Below, in pieces: positions 10,780 to 20,528 of a stretch of DNA of 64,000 nucleotides. The translations under genes were made by a program, and so were the position numbers. Within the stretch, counting starts at the first letter, position 1. Each line of letters opens with the position of its first letter. The DNA is from Hedera helix (Eukaryota; Streptophyta; Magnoliopsida; Apiales; Araliaceae), in contig OX359264.1 of the NCBI GenBank assembly GCA_947179155.2, forward strand, positions 50,727,702 to 50,791,701, given 5' to 3'. The notes under the pieces were generated by a model. That model ran no database searches and was not told where the DNA came from. It was given only the letters and a program-made list of their open reading frames with translations.

Positions 10780-13414
10780 TTACATTGAAATGTAATCGCA
10801 TTGCTCTTGGTGATCTCCGTCCCATTGCTCTTTGTAACGTGATATATAAAATCATGGCTAAAATGCTTGCCAATCGCATGAAGGGTATTTTACAGCAAGT
10901 AATTTCTGAGTCACAAAGTGCTTTCGTTCCAAATCGATTGATTTCTGATAATATTATGGTCGCCTTTGAATGTGGTCACCATATCAAGAGGAAAACGAAA
11001 GGTAAACAGGGGGTGGCGGCCTTGAAACTTGACATGTCTAAGGCATATGATCGTATCGAGTGGGACTATTTACAACTAATGTTGCTTAAGTTGGGGTTTG
11101 ATGTCAAATGGGTTCGTTTACTGATGCTTTGCGTGGCTACTGTCCAGTACAATATTGTACAGAATGGAGAAAGTATTGGACCAATCATTCCACAAAGGGG
11201 GCTTCGTCAAGGGGATCCTTTATCCCCGTATCTATTTATTGTTTGTGCTAAGGTTCTTTCTGCTATTTTGAGTGATGCTGCAGCTCGGGGGCAAATTCAT
11301 GGTTGTAAGATCGCTACTCAAGCGCCGGTGATTTCTCACCTTTTTTTTGCAGATGATAGTCTGCTTTTCTTTCGTGCTTCCAGGGCTGAGGCAGAATGCA
11401 TTAAAGGTTGTCTGGCTGCTTATGAAGCTGCATCAGGTCAGATGATTAATTTTCAAAAGTCAAATGTTCTGTTTAGTCCTAATTCTTCTAGGCATAGTCG
11501 GATGGATGTCTGTGGAGCCTTGAATGTTGGAGAGACTAAGGATGTAGGCAAATATCTGGTTGTGCCGTCTCTTGTTGGGAGAAATAAGAATGGTGTGTTT
11601 GCTTTTATTGAGCAGAAATTTATTCAGAGAATTGGGGGTTGGAAGAAGAAGCTCCTTTCCAGAGCGGGTAAGGAAATTCTTTTAAAAAGTGTGGCTCAAG
11701 CTATGCCTACTTATGCGATGAGTGTATTCCTTTTGCGGCTTGGTTTATGTAATGATTTAGAAAAGTTGATGAATGGCTATTGGTGGGGTAATGGGGATCG
11801 AAGTAATGGTGGTATTCGTTGGCTTAACTGGGCTAAACTTTGTGTTCACAAGAGCGCTGGAGGTTTAAGTTTTAAACAATTGCATGAATTTAATTTATCG
11901 TTTCTCTGTAAACAAGGTTGGCGTTTGCTCAACTTCCCTAACTCTTTGGTGGGTCGGTTGTATAAAGCCAAGTATTTTAAGGATTGTTCTTTCCTTTCTG
12001 CTTCTCTTGGATCCAATCCCAGTTTCATTTGGCGTAGTATCCTTGCGGGACAAGCTTTACTTAAGGAAGGGCTCGTGCGGCGGATTGGTAATGGTTGTGA
12101 CACAAATCTGTGGACCTCTCCTTGGCTTCCGGATTCGCTTAATCCTTATGTTGAGACGGGCATGATACAGGGGTTAGAGACTGCTTCCGTGGCTTCTCTA
12201 CTGAAGACAAATGGCCATGATTGGGAGGAAGATCTGGTTCGGGATATTTTCTTGCCTAGAGATGCTGAATTAATCTTAAAAATTCCTCTTAGCCATTTCA
12301 GGAATTCTGATATATGGCAGTGACGGTTTGAGAAAAAGGGAATGTTTACTGTGAAATCCGGTTATAGAGCGTTATCCAGAAACTTGTCCACCTCTATACA
12401 ACAACAACGCTTCTCTGGTTGGAAAAAAGTTTGGCGTTTGAATGTTCCTCCAAAAGTCTGTAATTTTGTGTGGCGTTGTTGTTTGGATGTCCTTCCTACG
12501 ATGTCTCAATTATGTAATCGAAAGGTGGATATGCTTAATGTTTGCCATATGTGTAATGGAGGTCCTGAGGATATTTTCCATCTCTTTGTTCAATGCCCTT
12601 TTGCTCAGCAAGTTTGGAGAGGTTCTCTTTGTGGTTTGATCTTTCCGTCGCAACCTTCTTTTATCTCTTGGTTTAATTATTTGTTGCAGTCTTTGTCTTT
12701 GGATCTGGTTTCGACAGCTGCTATGGTCCTTTGGTCTCTTTGGCAGGCTAGGAATGATATGGTTTGGAACAAAAAACCAGGATCTGTCCAGGCTGTCCTC
12801 CTTGCTGCTGCGACGGTTCATTCCCAGTGGCAGGCTCGCACAAATTCTGCTGCGTTACATCAGTACAAATCTCCCCAGGTTTGTATTCTCAAATGGTGTA
12901 AGCCTTTACCTGGTTATGTTAAATGTAATTTTGATGCGGCATTATTTCCTAGCATAAACAAGGTTGGTTATGGTTGGATTATAAGAGATGAGTATGGCTC
13001 TTTTGTTGCTGCAAAAAATGGTTTGCTTAATTGTATCCAGGATCCTGCTCTTGCTGAAGCCCTTTCTTGCCGAGAAGCTCTCAGTTGGCTTAAGGCGCTA
13101 ACTTTTTCCCGAGTAGTGTTGGAAACTGATTGCCAGGTTTTTCAACAAGTTTTAGTCCATCCTACTCCTGATTCTTCTTTATTTGATTTAATTACTCAAG
13201 ATTGTTCTCATGCTTTGTTAGCTTTGAATGATAGCAGTATTTGTTTCGTTAGACGATCAGCTAATCATGCAGCACATTTGTTAACCAAAGCTGCTGGTTT
13301 ACAGTCTGGTCCGGAGGAGTGGGGTCCTGTCCCTCCTTCCTTTATTTCTGATGTTCTTGTTTTCGATTTAATATAAATGGTTTTTCTTTGTTTCAAAAAA
13401 AAAAAAAAAAAAAA
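10780..13414 (+). mobile_element. 5'-truncated LINE (plant L1-like non-LTR retrotransposon)
   Basis: The element keeps the 3' part of ORF2 followed by a short 3' tail and an uninterrupted 20-A tract at 13395-13414, the hallmark of target-primed insertion. The endonuclease domain and ORF1 are absent upstream. Homology begins abruptly near 10785 in the reverse transcriptase fingers region, as in most plant LINE copies, which are 5'-truncated. I could not pair a target-site duplication across the poly(A) end and the 5' breakpoint. The higher GC content of the ORF against its AT-rich flanks also marks it as inserted DNA. Confidence 0.9.
10785..13376 (+). pseudogene. LINE ORF2 remnant: reverse transcriptase + zf-RVT + RNase H, one internal stop
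   Basis: The first frame (10785-12323) carries reverse transcriptase blocks: LRPIALCNVIYKI near the start, motif A LKLDMSKAYDRIEW, motif B QRGLRQGDPLSPYLF, and catalytic motif C FADD (LFFADDSLLFF), then the maturase-like thumb. It stops with TGA at 12321-12323. The same frame reopens at once and runs to 13376. This part holds the zf-RVT zinc-binding region (VKSGYRAL.., CHMC..H..QC) and a C-terminal RNase H with NFDAA, AEALSCREAL, ETDC and a closing RSANHAAH. The stop falls where family members usually have tryptophan, so a single TGG to TGA transition is the likely lesion. Everything upstream of the RT fingers is missing. It cannot be autonomous. Confidence 0.9.
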
Positions 13415-13964
13415 TTGTGACGAGATTTCTCAACTCGAGATGTTAGAAGTTGCTTAATTATGTAAAATAAAGGGAGATTATCTGGAGGTACTTATTGAGT
13501 TTGTAAAACTCAGACATGCATCATCCAAACTCGATAAAATCATGTATGAACATGAGAGACTAAATGTGATAGTTTAGTAATATTGTACTTTTTTACCATT
13601 CAAAATTACATATTTGACTATACCACTTCGCAAAAGCCAGAATTCAACATATAGTACACATTAAATGCCCCGATCCGATGCATAGCCATCAAACTCCTAA
13701 AACAGAAGAGCCATATTAAATTGCCGCACCTATTCTGCAGCCTATCTTGCAAACCCCAGATAGCCTCCAACAATATATCTGCTATGAAGTAACTAGTCTT
13801 AAAAGAATTTTGTTATATCTGATGATCTTATATTTTTATCATAATTTTTATAAAAAATTGATAGAATCCACCACTTATATATAATAAATTTTATTATTTT
13901 TTATAAATATTATTACAAAATATCATTATTTATATCTTTTTTCATCTTAAAAGCTTATACACTA
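13415..13964. other. Intergenic spacer after the LINE
   Basis: No gene recognised. AT content rises towards the MITE that follows. Confidence 0.5.
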
Positions 13965-14213
13965 CTCCCTCCCTTTTATTATATAAATATATAATTACAC
14001 ATATTAATTTTTTTTAATTAATTTTAATATTAATTTAAAATTTTATTAATATTTATATACTAATTATTTATTTTTTATTTTTTTTTCAATTACTTTATTT
14101 TTTTATAAATAAAATAAAAAATTATTATTATTATTTTTTATTCTAAATATGTATAAAACATTTTATATTATATATATTTTTTAAAAATAATTTATATAAT
14201 AAAAATGAGAGAG
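13965..14213. mobile_element. Stowaway-like MITE
   Basis: The left end CTCCCTCCCTTTTATTATAT is matched by the inverted right end ATATAATAAAAATGAGAGAG. Each end is bordered by a TA dinucleotide (13963-13964 and 14214-14215), the Tc1/mariner target duplication. The interior is AT-rich and non-coding. A CTCCCTCC-type terminus is typical of plant Stowaway elements. Confidence 0.7.
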
Positions 14214-14436
14214 TAGAACATTATTTCGGCACTCAAAACAAAAAGCATTACTGCAATTATTTCAGACATTCTTCAGATAAAACCCAGTACTCCTACTCCC
14301 TCCCTTCTTTAAAATGGCAATTCTCTCCTTGAAAAAGAAAACCTCTACATACCAACAAATGGTAAAAATAATTAAAATATAATACTCCATCTTTTCCTAT
14401 ATATAAAAATGGTTTTACTATTTTTTTATGGATTCT

Positions 14437-14616
14437 CTTAACATGTGTTCTAAGAGTACATACTAAATACACAGTTCAAGAGAATATTCTCTTAAACTGT
14501 GTGCATATTCTCTTGAACTTGGTGTAAATGCAAAAGTTAAAAAAAAATGCACACAATTCAAAAGAATATTCTATTGAACTGCGTACTTAGCATGTGCCCT
14601 TATGGCACATGCTAAG
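14437..14616. mobile_element. 180-bp foldback MITE with 34-bp inverted ends and an inner palindrome
   Basis: Positions 14437-14470 and 14583-14616 are inverted copies of each other over 34 bp with a few mismatches (outer bases CTTARCATGTG). Inside is a near-perfect palindrome around GAGAATATTCTC (14470-14501), and two further AGAATATTCT or ATATTCTCTTGAACT segments can pair with it. There is no coding capacity, and the target duplication is unclear. A decayed MITE or a hairpin small-RNA source both fit. Confidence 0.6.
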
Positions 14617-15061
14617 TTTTCCCATTTCTTATTTAACTAAGAAAACGGTATCATAAAGATACTATTAATTGAACCATCCTTTTCACAATGTATTCGGTCT
14701 CATCCATACCGTTAAAGTCCTACAATTGAATTTGTTGGTAAGGTTTATACTCTTTTATTATTATTATTATTATTTATTGAATATTAATATACATGACAAT
14801 AAATTTATATAAATATATGTGAAAATATGGATAAAAAATAATAAAAAAAGATACACATTATTTTTTATTTTTAATTTTAATCACAATTCACATTCGACGT
14901 AAAATTAATTATCGTATAAATTATTTTCTTTATCTATTTCTATTCAACACATGTTTGCACCCACAAATGTTTATTAAAAAAAAATAACAATTTTTGTTTA
15001 GATTAACCCAATAATGAGTTTGTCGACCGAAAAGCCACAATTTTTTTAAAGTAAAATATGC

Positions 15062-15069
15062 TATAAATT
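15062..15069 (+). promoter_or_regulatory. Possible TATA box of the 15341 gene
   Basis: TATAAATT lies about 280 bp before the start codon. A start site about 30 bp downstream would give a 5' UTR of roughly 245 nt. That UTR would include a CT-rich tract at about 15257-15295, a common plant leader feature. No transcript data are available, and other AT-rich boxes are nearby. Confidence 0.4.
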
Positions 15070-15151
15070 TCCTTAAATTTAGAGTGTATTTTTCTTTCAC
15101 AGTTGGCTTATTTTGAATCTATAAGTAACACACTAACAGCCAACAACAATT

Positions 15152-15190
15152 TTCCACGTAGCATGACGTGGAACAATGGATCCCACGTCA
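15152..15190 (+). promoter_or_regulatory. Palindromic ACGT (bZIP-type) element cluster
   Basis: TTCCACGT (15152-15159) and ACGTGGAA (15166-15173) form a perfect 8-bp inverted pair separated by six bases, and a third core, CCACGTCA, follows at 15183-15190. CACGTG and GACGTGG-like ACGT cores are known binding sites of plant bZIP factors in abscisic acid and ER-stress responses. The cluster lies 150-190 bp before the start codon of the intact gene. Which factor binds is inference. Confidence 0.5.
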
Positions 15191-15340
15191 GTCAAAAGAT
15201 CAACCCCATAACAAAGACAAAACAACAAAACCAAACAAACGCCCGCAAGATCAGTCGGTCTCTCTACAACTCCTCTCTCTCCTCTCATCTTCATCAGCGA
15301 GGGTTTCATTTTCCATTAAAATTTCTTATCCATTGAATCA

Positions 15341-16192
15341 ATGGACAATTCCTGTAAATTCCTCAATGCTCAAATTTCTCTAGATGATAATACCTTCTCC
15401 ACCGAATTTCGCCATGGCCGTTCCAAAGCTCAAATTTCTCTCGCCAAAATTCTACTCACAATTACTTCTTTTCCATCAACTGAAACCTCAAACCAAACTG
15501 AAGAATCAGTTTCCGTCGAGAGAAATACGGGAAGTAGAGCTCTGTTTTGTGAAGATAGAGGGTTTGATATCGACCTGAACATCAAGTTAGGTCCTCCACC
15601 GGAAGTCGACGAAATTCTGCCGCCGTCTGCGGCCGAGGTCGTTGAAGAAAACGGCAGTGAGGTTTGTGAAATCAGTGTAGTTGAGAAGACTGATTCGCCG
15701 AAGGCGAGAGAGGATAACTGTTCGGAAGGAGAAGAGTCCCGAATAGTTGAGGAGGGAGAATTTGTGCCGAGATCGGGAATCGATAGCAATGGAGCTTCGG
15801 AAGAAACTGTAGAGGCAGAACAAAGCAAAAGCGAGAAGCAGGAAGAAGTCAATGGCGAGGGAGGCTTAGATTTGCTGATCGAAGCTGCGGAATTGATTTC
15901 CGGCAACTTAAAAAACGGCGAATCTGAGCCGGATAAGCCGAGCCGGAATGAGGAGTTGCCGGAAACTGAACCGGCTAATAACGAGGCAACGGCGGAGCGG
16001 CAGAAGCGGAGTGATTTTTGGGCGGCGGCGGAGTTGTACGGGAATTTCGAGGACTTATCTCCGGTGGTGCGATCGAAGCGAGGGAGGAATCAGGTGTTGC
16101 CGTATAAATACAGGGACTCGTTTCTGGAGCCATTAAAACCAGTGACGCGCCAAAGATCAGCCGCTGTTTCATCCAAACGAAAATCAAGGTGA
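15341..16192 (+). CDS. Uncharacterised plant nuclear protein with EAR-like motif, 283 aa
   Basis: A single-exon reading frame that stays open for 283 codons, with higher GC content than its flanks. The start is supported by an AATCAATGG context and an in-frame TAA at 15317-15319 just upstream. Near residue 75 there is a DIDLNIKLG segment, an LxLxL/DLN-type EAR repression motif. A long acidic, low-complexity middle follows (about residues 90-215, rich in E and S). The C-terminal quarter looks like the conserved block: SDFWAAAELYGNFEDLSPV, then the basic RSKRGRNQ, VLPYKYRDSFLEP and a final KRKSR. The basic clusters suggest nuclear localisation. I do not recognise a named family. A transcriptional co-repressor role is inferred only from the EAR-like motif. 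No signal peptide or membrane segment is seen. Confidence 0.85.
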   Translation: MDNSCKFLNAQISLDDNTFSTEFRHGRSKAQISLAKILLTITSFPSTETSNQTEESVSVERNTGSRALFCEDRGFDIDLNIKLGPPPEVDEILPPSAAEVVEENGSEVCEISVVEKTDSPKAREDNCSEGEESRIVEEGEFVPRSGIDSNGASEETVEAEQSKSEKQEEVNGEGGLDLLIEAAELISGNLKNGESEPDKPSRNEELPETEPANNEATAERQKRSDFWAAAELYGNFEDLSPVVRSKRGRNQVLPYKYRDSFLEPLKPVTRQRSAAVSSKRKSR

Positions 16193-16320
16193 TATACATA
16201 CATACATGTATATTTATAACCGAAAATGAAGTGAAAATATATTAATATGGATCTTGAATTTCAAAAATATGTTTTTTTTTATTAAATTAAAATGTTTTAT
16301 TTGAATTGGTTATTATGAAT

Positions 16321-16440
16321 TAAATTTTATAATAAATTTATTTTTAAATTAATAAAATATTAACACATAAATTAAACAAAAATTTTTTATTTACGTGTCA
16401 ATATTTTATTAATTTATAAATAAATTTATTATAAAATTTA
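16321..16440. repeat. Near-perfect 46-bp-arm hairpin downstream of the 15341 gene
   Basis: Arms at 16321-16366 and 16395-16440 are reverse complements over 46 bp with two mismatches, separated by a 28-nt loop. The hairpin starts 128 bp after the stop codon, so it may lie in the 3' UTR or just beyond it. The sequence is AT-rich, and AATAAA-like polyadenylation signals lie within it. It may be a small MITE or a transcribed foldback. Confidence 0.75.
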
Positions 16441-16797
16441 TTTTATAGGAATTGGGTCCATTTTATTTATTTCATTAATGCATTGCAGACTTTTTGTAAT
16501 ATGATGTGATATATTTTAATACTTTGTACAACCAGTACACTTTATATGACAGTGTTTGTAGTATTTATTTGGAAGGCTATCGAACTAGAAAGAGATAATT
16601 TCATTTCAACCTTGTTTTGTAGTGTTTTTAAAAAGAAAAAACAAAACATATCAAACGGATTGTGTGAAGGCCTCTTCTTCATGCGTGTGATCACGTGCAA
16701 GTCGCAAAATAGTTGACTCGTGCCACAAATTTTACGTGATTAGTGCTACATAAGTTTCACATTCTTTTTAATTTTCTTTCTTTTATTATTTGGGTAC

Positions 16798-16958
16798 TTC
16801 TACACTTACCCATTTTTCTTACCTTCTACACTTACCCGCAAATAAAACAAAAGAGTTTGGCCCCACTATATTCATATCTTTAACCCAAAAGTGGACCACA
16901 GTTATTTGTCCTATTTGCGGGTAAGGTTTTTGGGTCAAAAACACGGGTAAGTCTAGAA
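16798..16958. repeat. Foldback element with CTACACTTACCC-type inverted ends
   Basis: TTCTACACTTACCC at the left faces GGGTAAGTCTAGAA at the right. A second inner pair, CTTACCCGCAAATA and ATTTGCGGGTAAG, forms another stem. Size and structure fit a small MITE, but no clear target duplication was found. Confidence 0.45.
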
Positions 16959-16998
16959 TTATTCTTATTATTTTGAAAAGGAGAGTACACTAAATATT

Positions 16999-17506
16999 TA
17001 GGTCATGTTTTTTTACGAGAATTATAATATTGAGATTACATTTTTATAGATTATAATTTTAAAATTATTAATTTTAAGATTAAATAATTATGTTTACATG
17101 TTTGTTTAGAATGTAATTATTTATAGGATAATTTAAAATAATCTTATATTATATTTATTTTATTTCAAATTATTTAAAAAATTAGATAAAAATTTATTAT
17201 TTAGACTATTATATCTTTATTAATAAAAACAGAGAGGTCGTATTATCAGTAATGTGAGTATAAAAATTTATTATAAATAAAATAGGATACAACAGTCATT
17301 TAAAAAAAGTAAAAGGTTAATTTTGTTAATCAATTTCTTACAGGAATTATAATACTGGGTTAGATATGATATTAATTAATTTTTTATTCTAAGTCATTTT
17401 GTTATTCTTAGACTAATAGTTTCAAATTTAATTTGTAAAACAAACAGGTGAGGTAAGATTAATAATTCAATCTCAAATATTATCTTCATAAACAAATATT
17501 GCCTTA
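16999..17506. mobile_element. Probable degenerate MITE
   Basis: The left end (GGTCATGTTTTTTTACGAGA.. then AATATTGAGATT) resembles the reverse complement of the right end (AAGGCAATATTTGTTTATGA.. then AATATTTGAGATT) over roughly 45 bp, with gaps. The interior is AT-rich and non-coding. The superfamily cannot be assigned without a clean target duplication. Confidence 0.35.
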
Positions 17507-18104
17507 GTGTTTGCATCCTGTTTATATTAATAGTTTTAATTGCATAAATTATGCACAAGAACTGGAAAAAATAAAAAATAAAGGAATTCTTATTTTTACA
17601 AGACAAATTTGATATTTTTATAAAATCTTATTTACATGAATATGAGTTCTAATTATTATTCATATGAGGAAAGTTTTATGAAAGTATCAAATTCTCTTGT
17701 ATAAATGTCAATTTTCAAAAATAATAATATATAGGTCTTATTATTTAAATTATTAATAAATTTATTAATTTTTTATATTATATTTTAACCATTCAAAACA
17801 TTGGATAAATATATTTTGTGCACTGTTTATGCACATAAAATTACTCCTATATTTAAAGGGTTAAATCACTTTTCCCCATTAAATTGGATATTAATTTACA
17901 TATGAATTATTGAATTAATTTTTTTTGACGATCAACTTATTAAACTAGATTTTTTTTTATAAAATTTGATATTTTTGTCTAATAATGTTAAAATGTAACA
18001 GAATATTGTCGTGATTGGAATGATTTAACGTATTAAATATAACATAAAAATGATAACTTGTATTAAAGATGAAGAAAAAAATGATTATTTTTCAAGAACT
18101 TTAC
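17507..18104. other. AT-rich intergenic spacer
   Basis: No gene recognised. It would be the intron side of the guanylate kinase fragment if that fragment came from a genomic duplication. Confidence 0.45.
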
Positions 18105-18499
18105 CGGGTCTAATAGCTCTACAAGTTGCTTTAACAACAAAATGAATATTTTCTCGCACATCTCTCAATCTTTTTTATCACTGCATCTTTACCAACCCCA
18201 CTTGAGCCACCGATCAATATAATCAATTGGCTAAAATTTGGGACTAATGGGAGTGAACTAAATGGAGTACCCAATGAAGCTTCAAGTGCTCTTTGGCCCT
18301 ATCCGCCTAATCAATAGCCGGAATTGGAACAGTTGAGGGTCGCCGAGCATCACCCATATTGCAATTTGATGAACAAGATCAATGGCTCACAAATTTTGGC
18401 CTTCAAAGTCTCAAATTGAAGCTATCGGGGCTCAGGAATTGTGGATTTGAATCCAAAAAACTAAAAGGGAAGAGAGGTACAGATTCTTCGAAAAAGCAT
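18105..18499 (-). pseudogene. Organellar-type guanylate kinase, 5' exon pseudogene
   Basis: Guanylate kinase phosphorylates GMP to GDP. Plants have an organelle-targeted isoform. Read on the minus strand, a start at 18499 opens a transit-peptide-like leader (MLFRRICTSLPF). After stops and frame changes come MGDARRPSTVPIPAID, then ADRAKEHLK, then a P-loop region GGSSGVGKDAVIKK, then LRDVRENIHFVVKATCRAIRPG. These follow the order of the N-terminal part of plant organellar guanylate kinases. At least two stops and two frame changes break it, including a one-base shift after VIKK. Similarity ends at CCCG followed by GTAAAG, which could be a preserved splice donor and would imply a genomic rather than a processed copy. 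The GMP-binding and lid regions are absent. Confidence 0.8.
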
Positions 18500-20528
18500 C
18501 TGGAATGGGAAAAGCGTCGAGATTTTTGCCGTCAATGCGTGAGGAATTTTGACGGAGTTGTGGATTTGTTAAGGATTTATTCCAAGCTGCAATTTCTAAT
18601 GCTTTGGAATTAGGAATTTAGGACAGCATGTATGGATTCTTTTGACCGGTTGGGGGTATACCCATCGTTTGAAACAAATTGGGTAAAGTGCTGTTAAAAT
18701 AATCATTTTTTTTTTCAATTTTAATATAAGTTACCATTACCGTATCATATTTAATATGTTAAATAATTGACGTAAACAGTCACGTTAATATTCCGTTAAA
18801 TTTTAACACTTTTAAATAAAAAATTCAAATTTTATATATATAAAAAAAGTGATTTAACTCTATATTTAAACTAAGAGGGGAAAGTAATTTAAAGCTTTTC
18901 AGTTGATGTACCATAATTTAAATAAATTTGAACACTTCTTAACTTAAAAGAGTGTGTTTGGTTCAAGACAAATTAAATAACGTAATCGGAATGTAATGCC
19001 TGAATCTGTTGATGTGACGTTTTAATTGTTTAGTACATTGTTTTTGAAACTACATTCGCAATGAGATTCCGTCAGTTTCATAATTTTTCATTGCATTTAT
19101 ACGTAGGTCGTATTTGTATGGGTATGATACAAGAAAAAATTCCACACCCTTTTTATCAAAAAAAAAATTAAATGAAGTTTTATTTGTCAAAATATTCAAA
19201 AAAAGAGTTCTCTCTATTTTTAATAGTGTAAGAGGTAGAGGTGGACATTTTTTTTCTTCAATTTTTTTAATTTTTAGATAAATTTTATCGGTTCGAACCG
19301 GTCGGTTTGAGAGAGAAAGGTACCGGTTCAGCATCAGTTCAGCATTAACATCGTACATGTAACCGATATATATTGGATATTCGGGATCGGGAAGCAATTT
19401 TGTTATTTCGGTATTTACCGAACCAAACGAGTTGTACCGATCACAGTTTTAACACTAAAACACTATAACTACCAAAAAAACATAAACACTTCCATCTTTT
19501 TGTTGGCTGAAAGTTTTTTTGTAAGAAGAATAAAGAGCCTCTTTCTAATTATTAAGAAATTTTAGTCTGAGAGTTATCTGGGTTCATACAAATGTTATAA
19601 AGCATTAATTTTTCTGGGATTTGGAGATTCTCAGAGATTTTATTGTTATTATTATTTTCGTTTGATAGGGAAGATTCCCAGATAGGGTGGTACATGATGG
19701 TTGATTGGAAGAATTTTTTATTTTATTTTTATTTTATGTTACAGCTCTTTATGCTTATACCAATTCGTGTTCAAAAATATGATGAACATTAATCTTCCCA
19801 TTCAATTTTTACAAAACAGAATCAAAATGGGTAAAAGAATGGAACCAATAAGAATCAGACCCAGTTGGAAGGAAGACCATGTGCCAGTGCATTTTGAGAA
19901 CAGTGGATGAAAAGATAGCTTAGCTTTGCTTATTTCAACAGAAAATCTTCTGGATATTCCCTCCGTTTCAAATTATTTAATAATTGTTAATTTTTGAAAA
20001 TTAATATAAAATATTTTTAAATTTAAAACTAAAATGACTCATTAAAAATTATAAAATAATAAAATAAAATAAGTAATACTTATTATATAGTTTATAATAT
20101 TCATTATTGTATATGTCGTGTCAATGTGTTTTCTCAAAGAATTGCTATATTTACTATATATCTGGATGGAAATAATTAACAGACAACAATCAGAAAGACT
20201 AACCACTGATCCTAATATATGTCTAAAAAGGACTAGCAGATGTCAAGTTAACAATATCAAACTGCAACTCAAAAATCTGCCAATATTTCTCGACTACTTG
20301 GTCTCAGTAGCGATTTCAAGGTGATGCTCTCATTGTAACACCAATGGCAACTAAGCACGGCAACCTTTGAGAGACAAATTTATTTATCCTTAACCTCTAC
20401 CATTTTACAATGAATTTAATTTGTCTCATATACCCGCGGAGTTTCCATCGGAGTTTATATTTCTTTCAGTTTCTGCTTACCTAAAGAGTATTTGAAAGAA
20501 TGTATGAATCCACAAAGGGAGCATATTC
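18500..20528. other. Intergenic DNA between two pseudogenes
   Basis: No gene recognised. Around 19288-19440 there is a CCGGTTCGAACCGG-rich stretch with recurring ACCGGTT/ACCGA units typical of dispersed repeats. At about 19960 a CCCTCCGTTTCAAATTATT segment looks like one end of a Stowaway MITE, with no clear partner end. Confidence 0.4.

Noticed and set aside
18359..18613. Plus-strand 84-codon frame
   Set aside because: It lies opposite the guanylate kinase leader, and the minus-strand reading explains the sequence.
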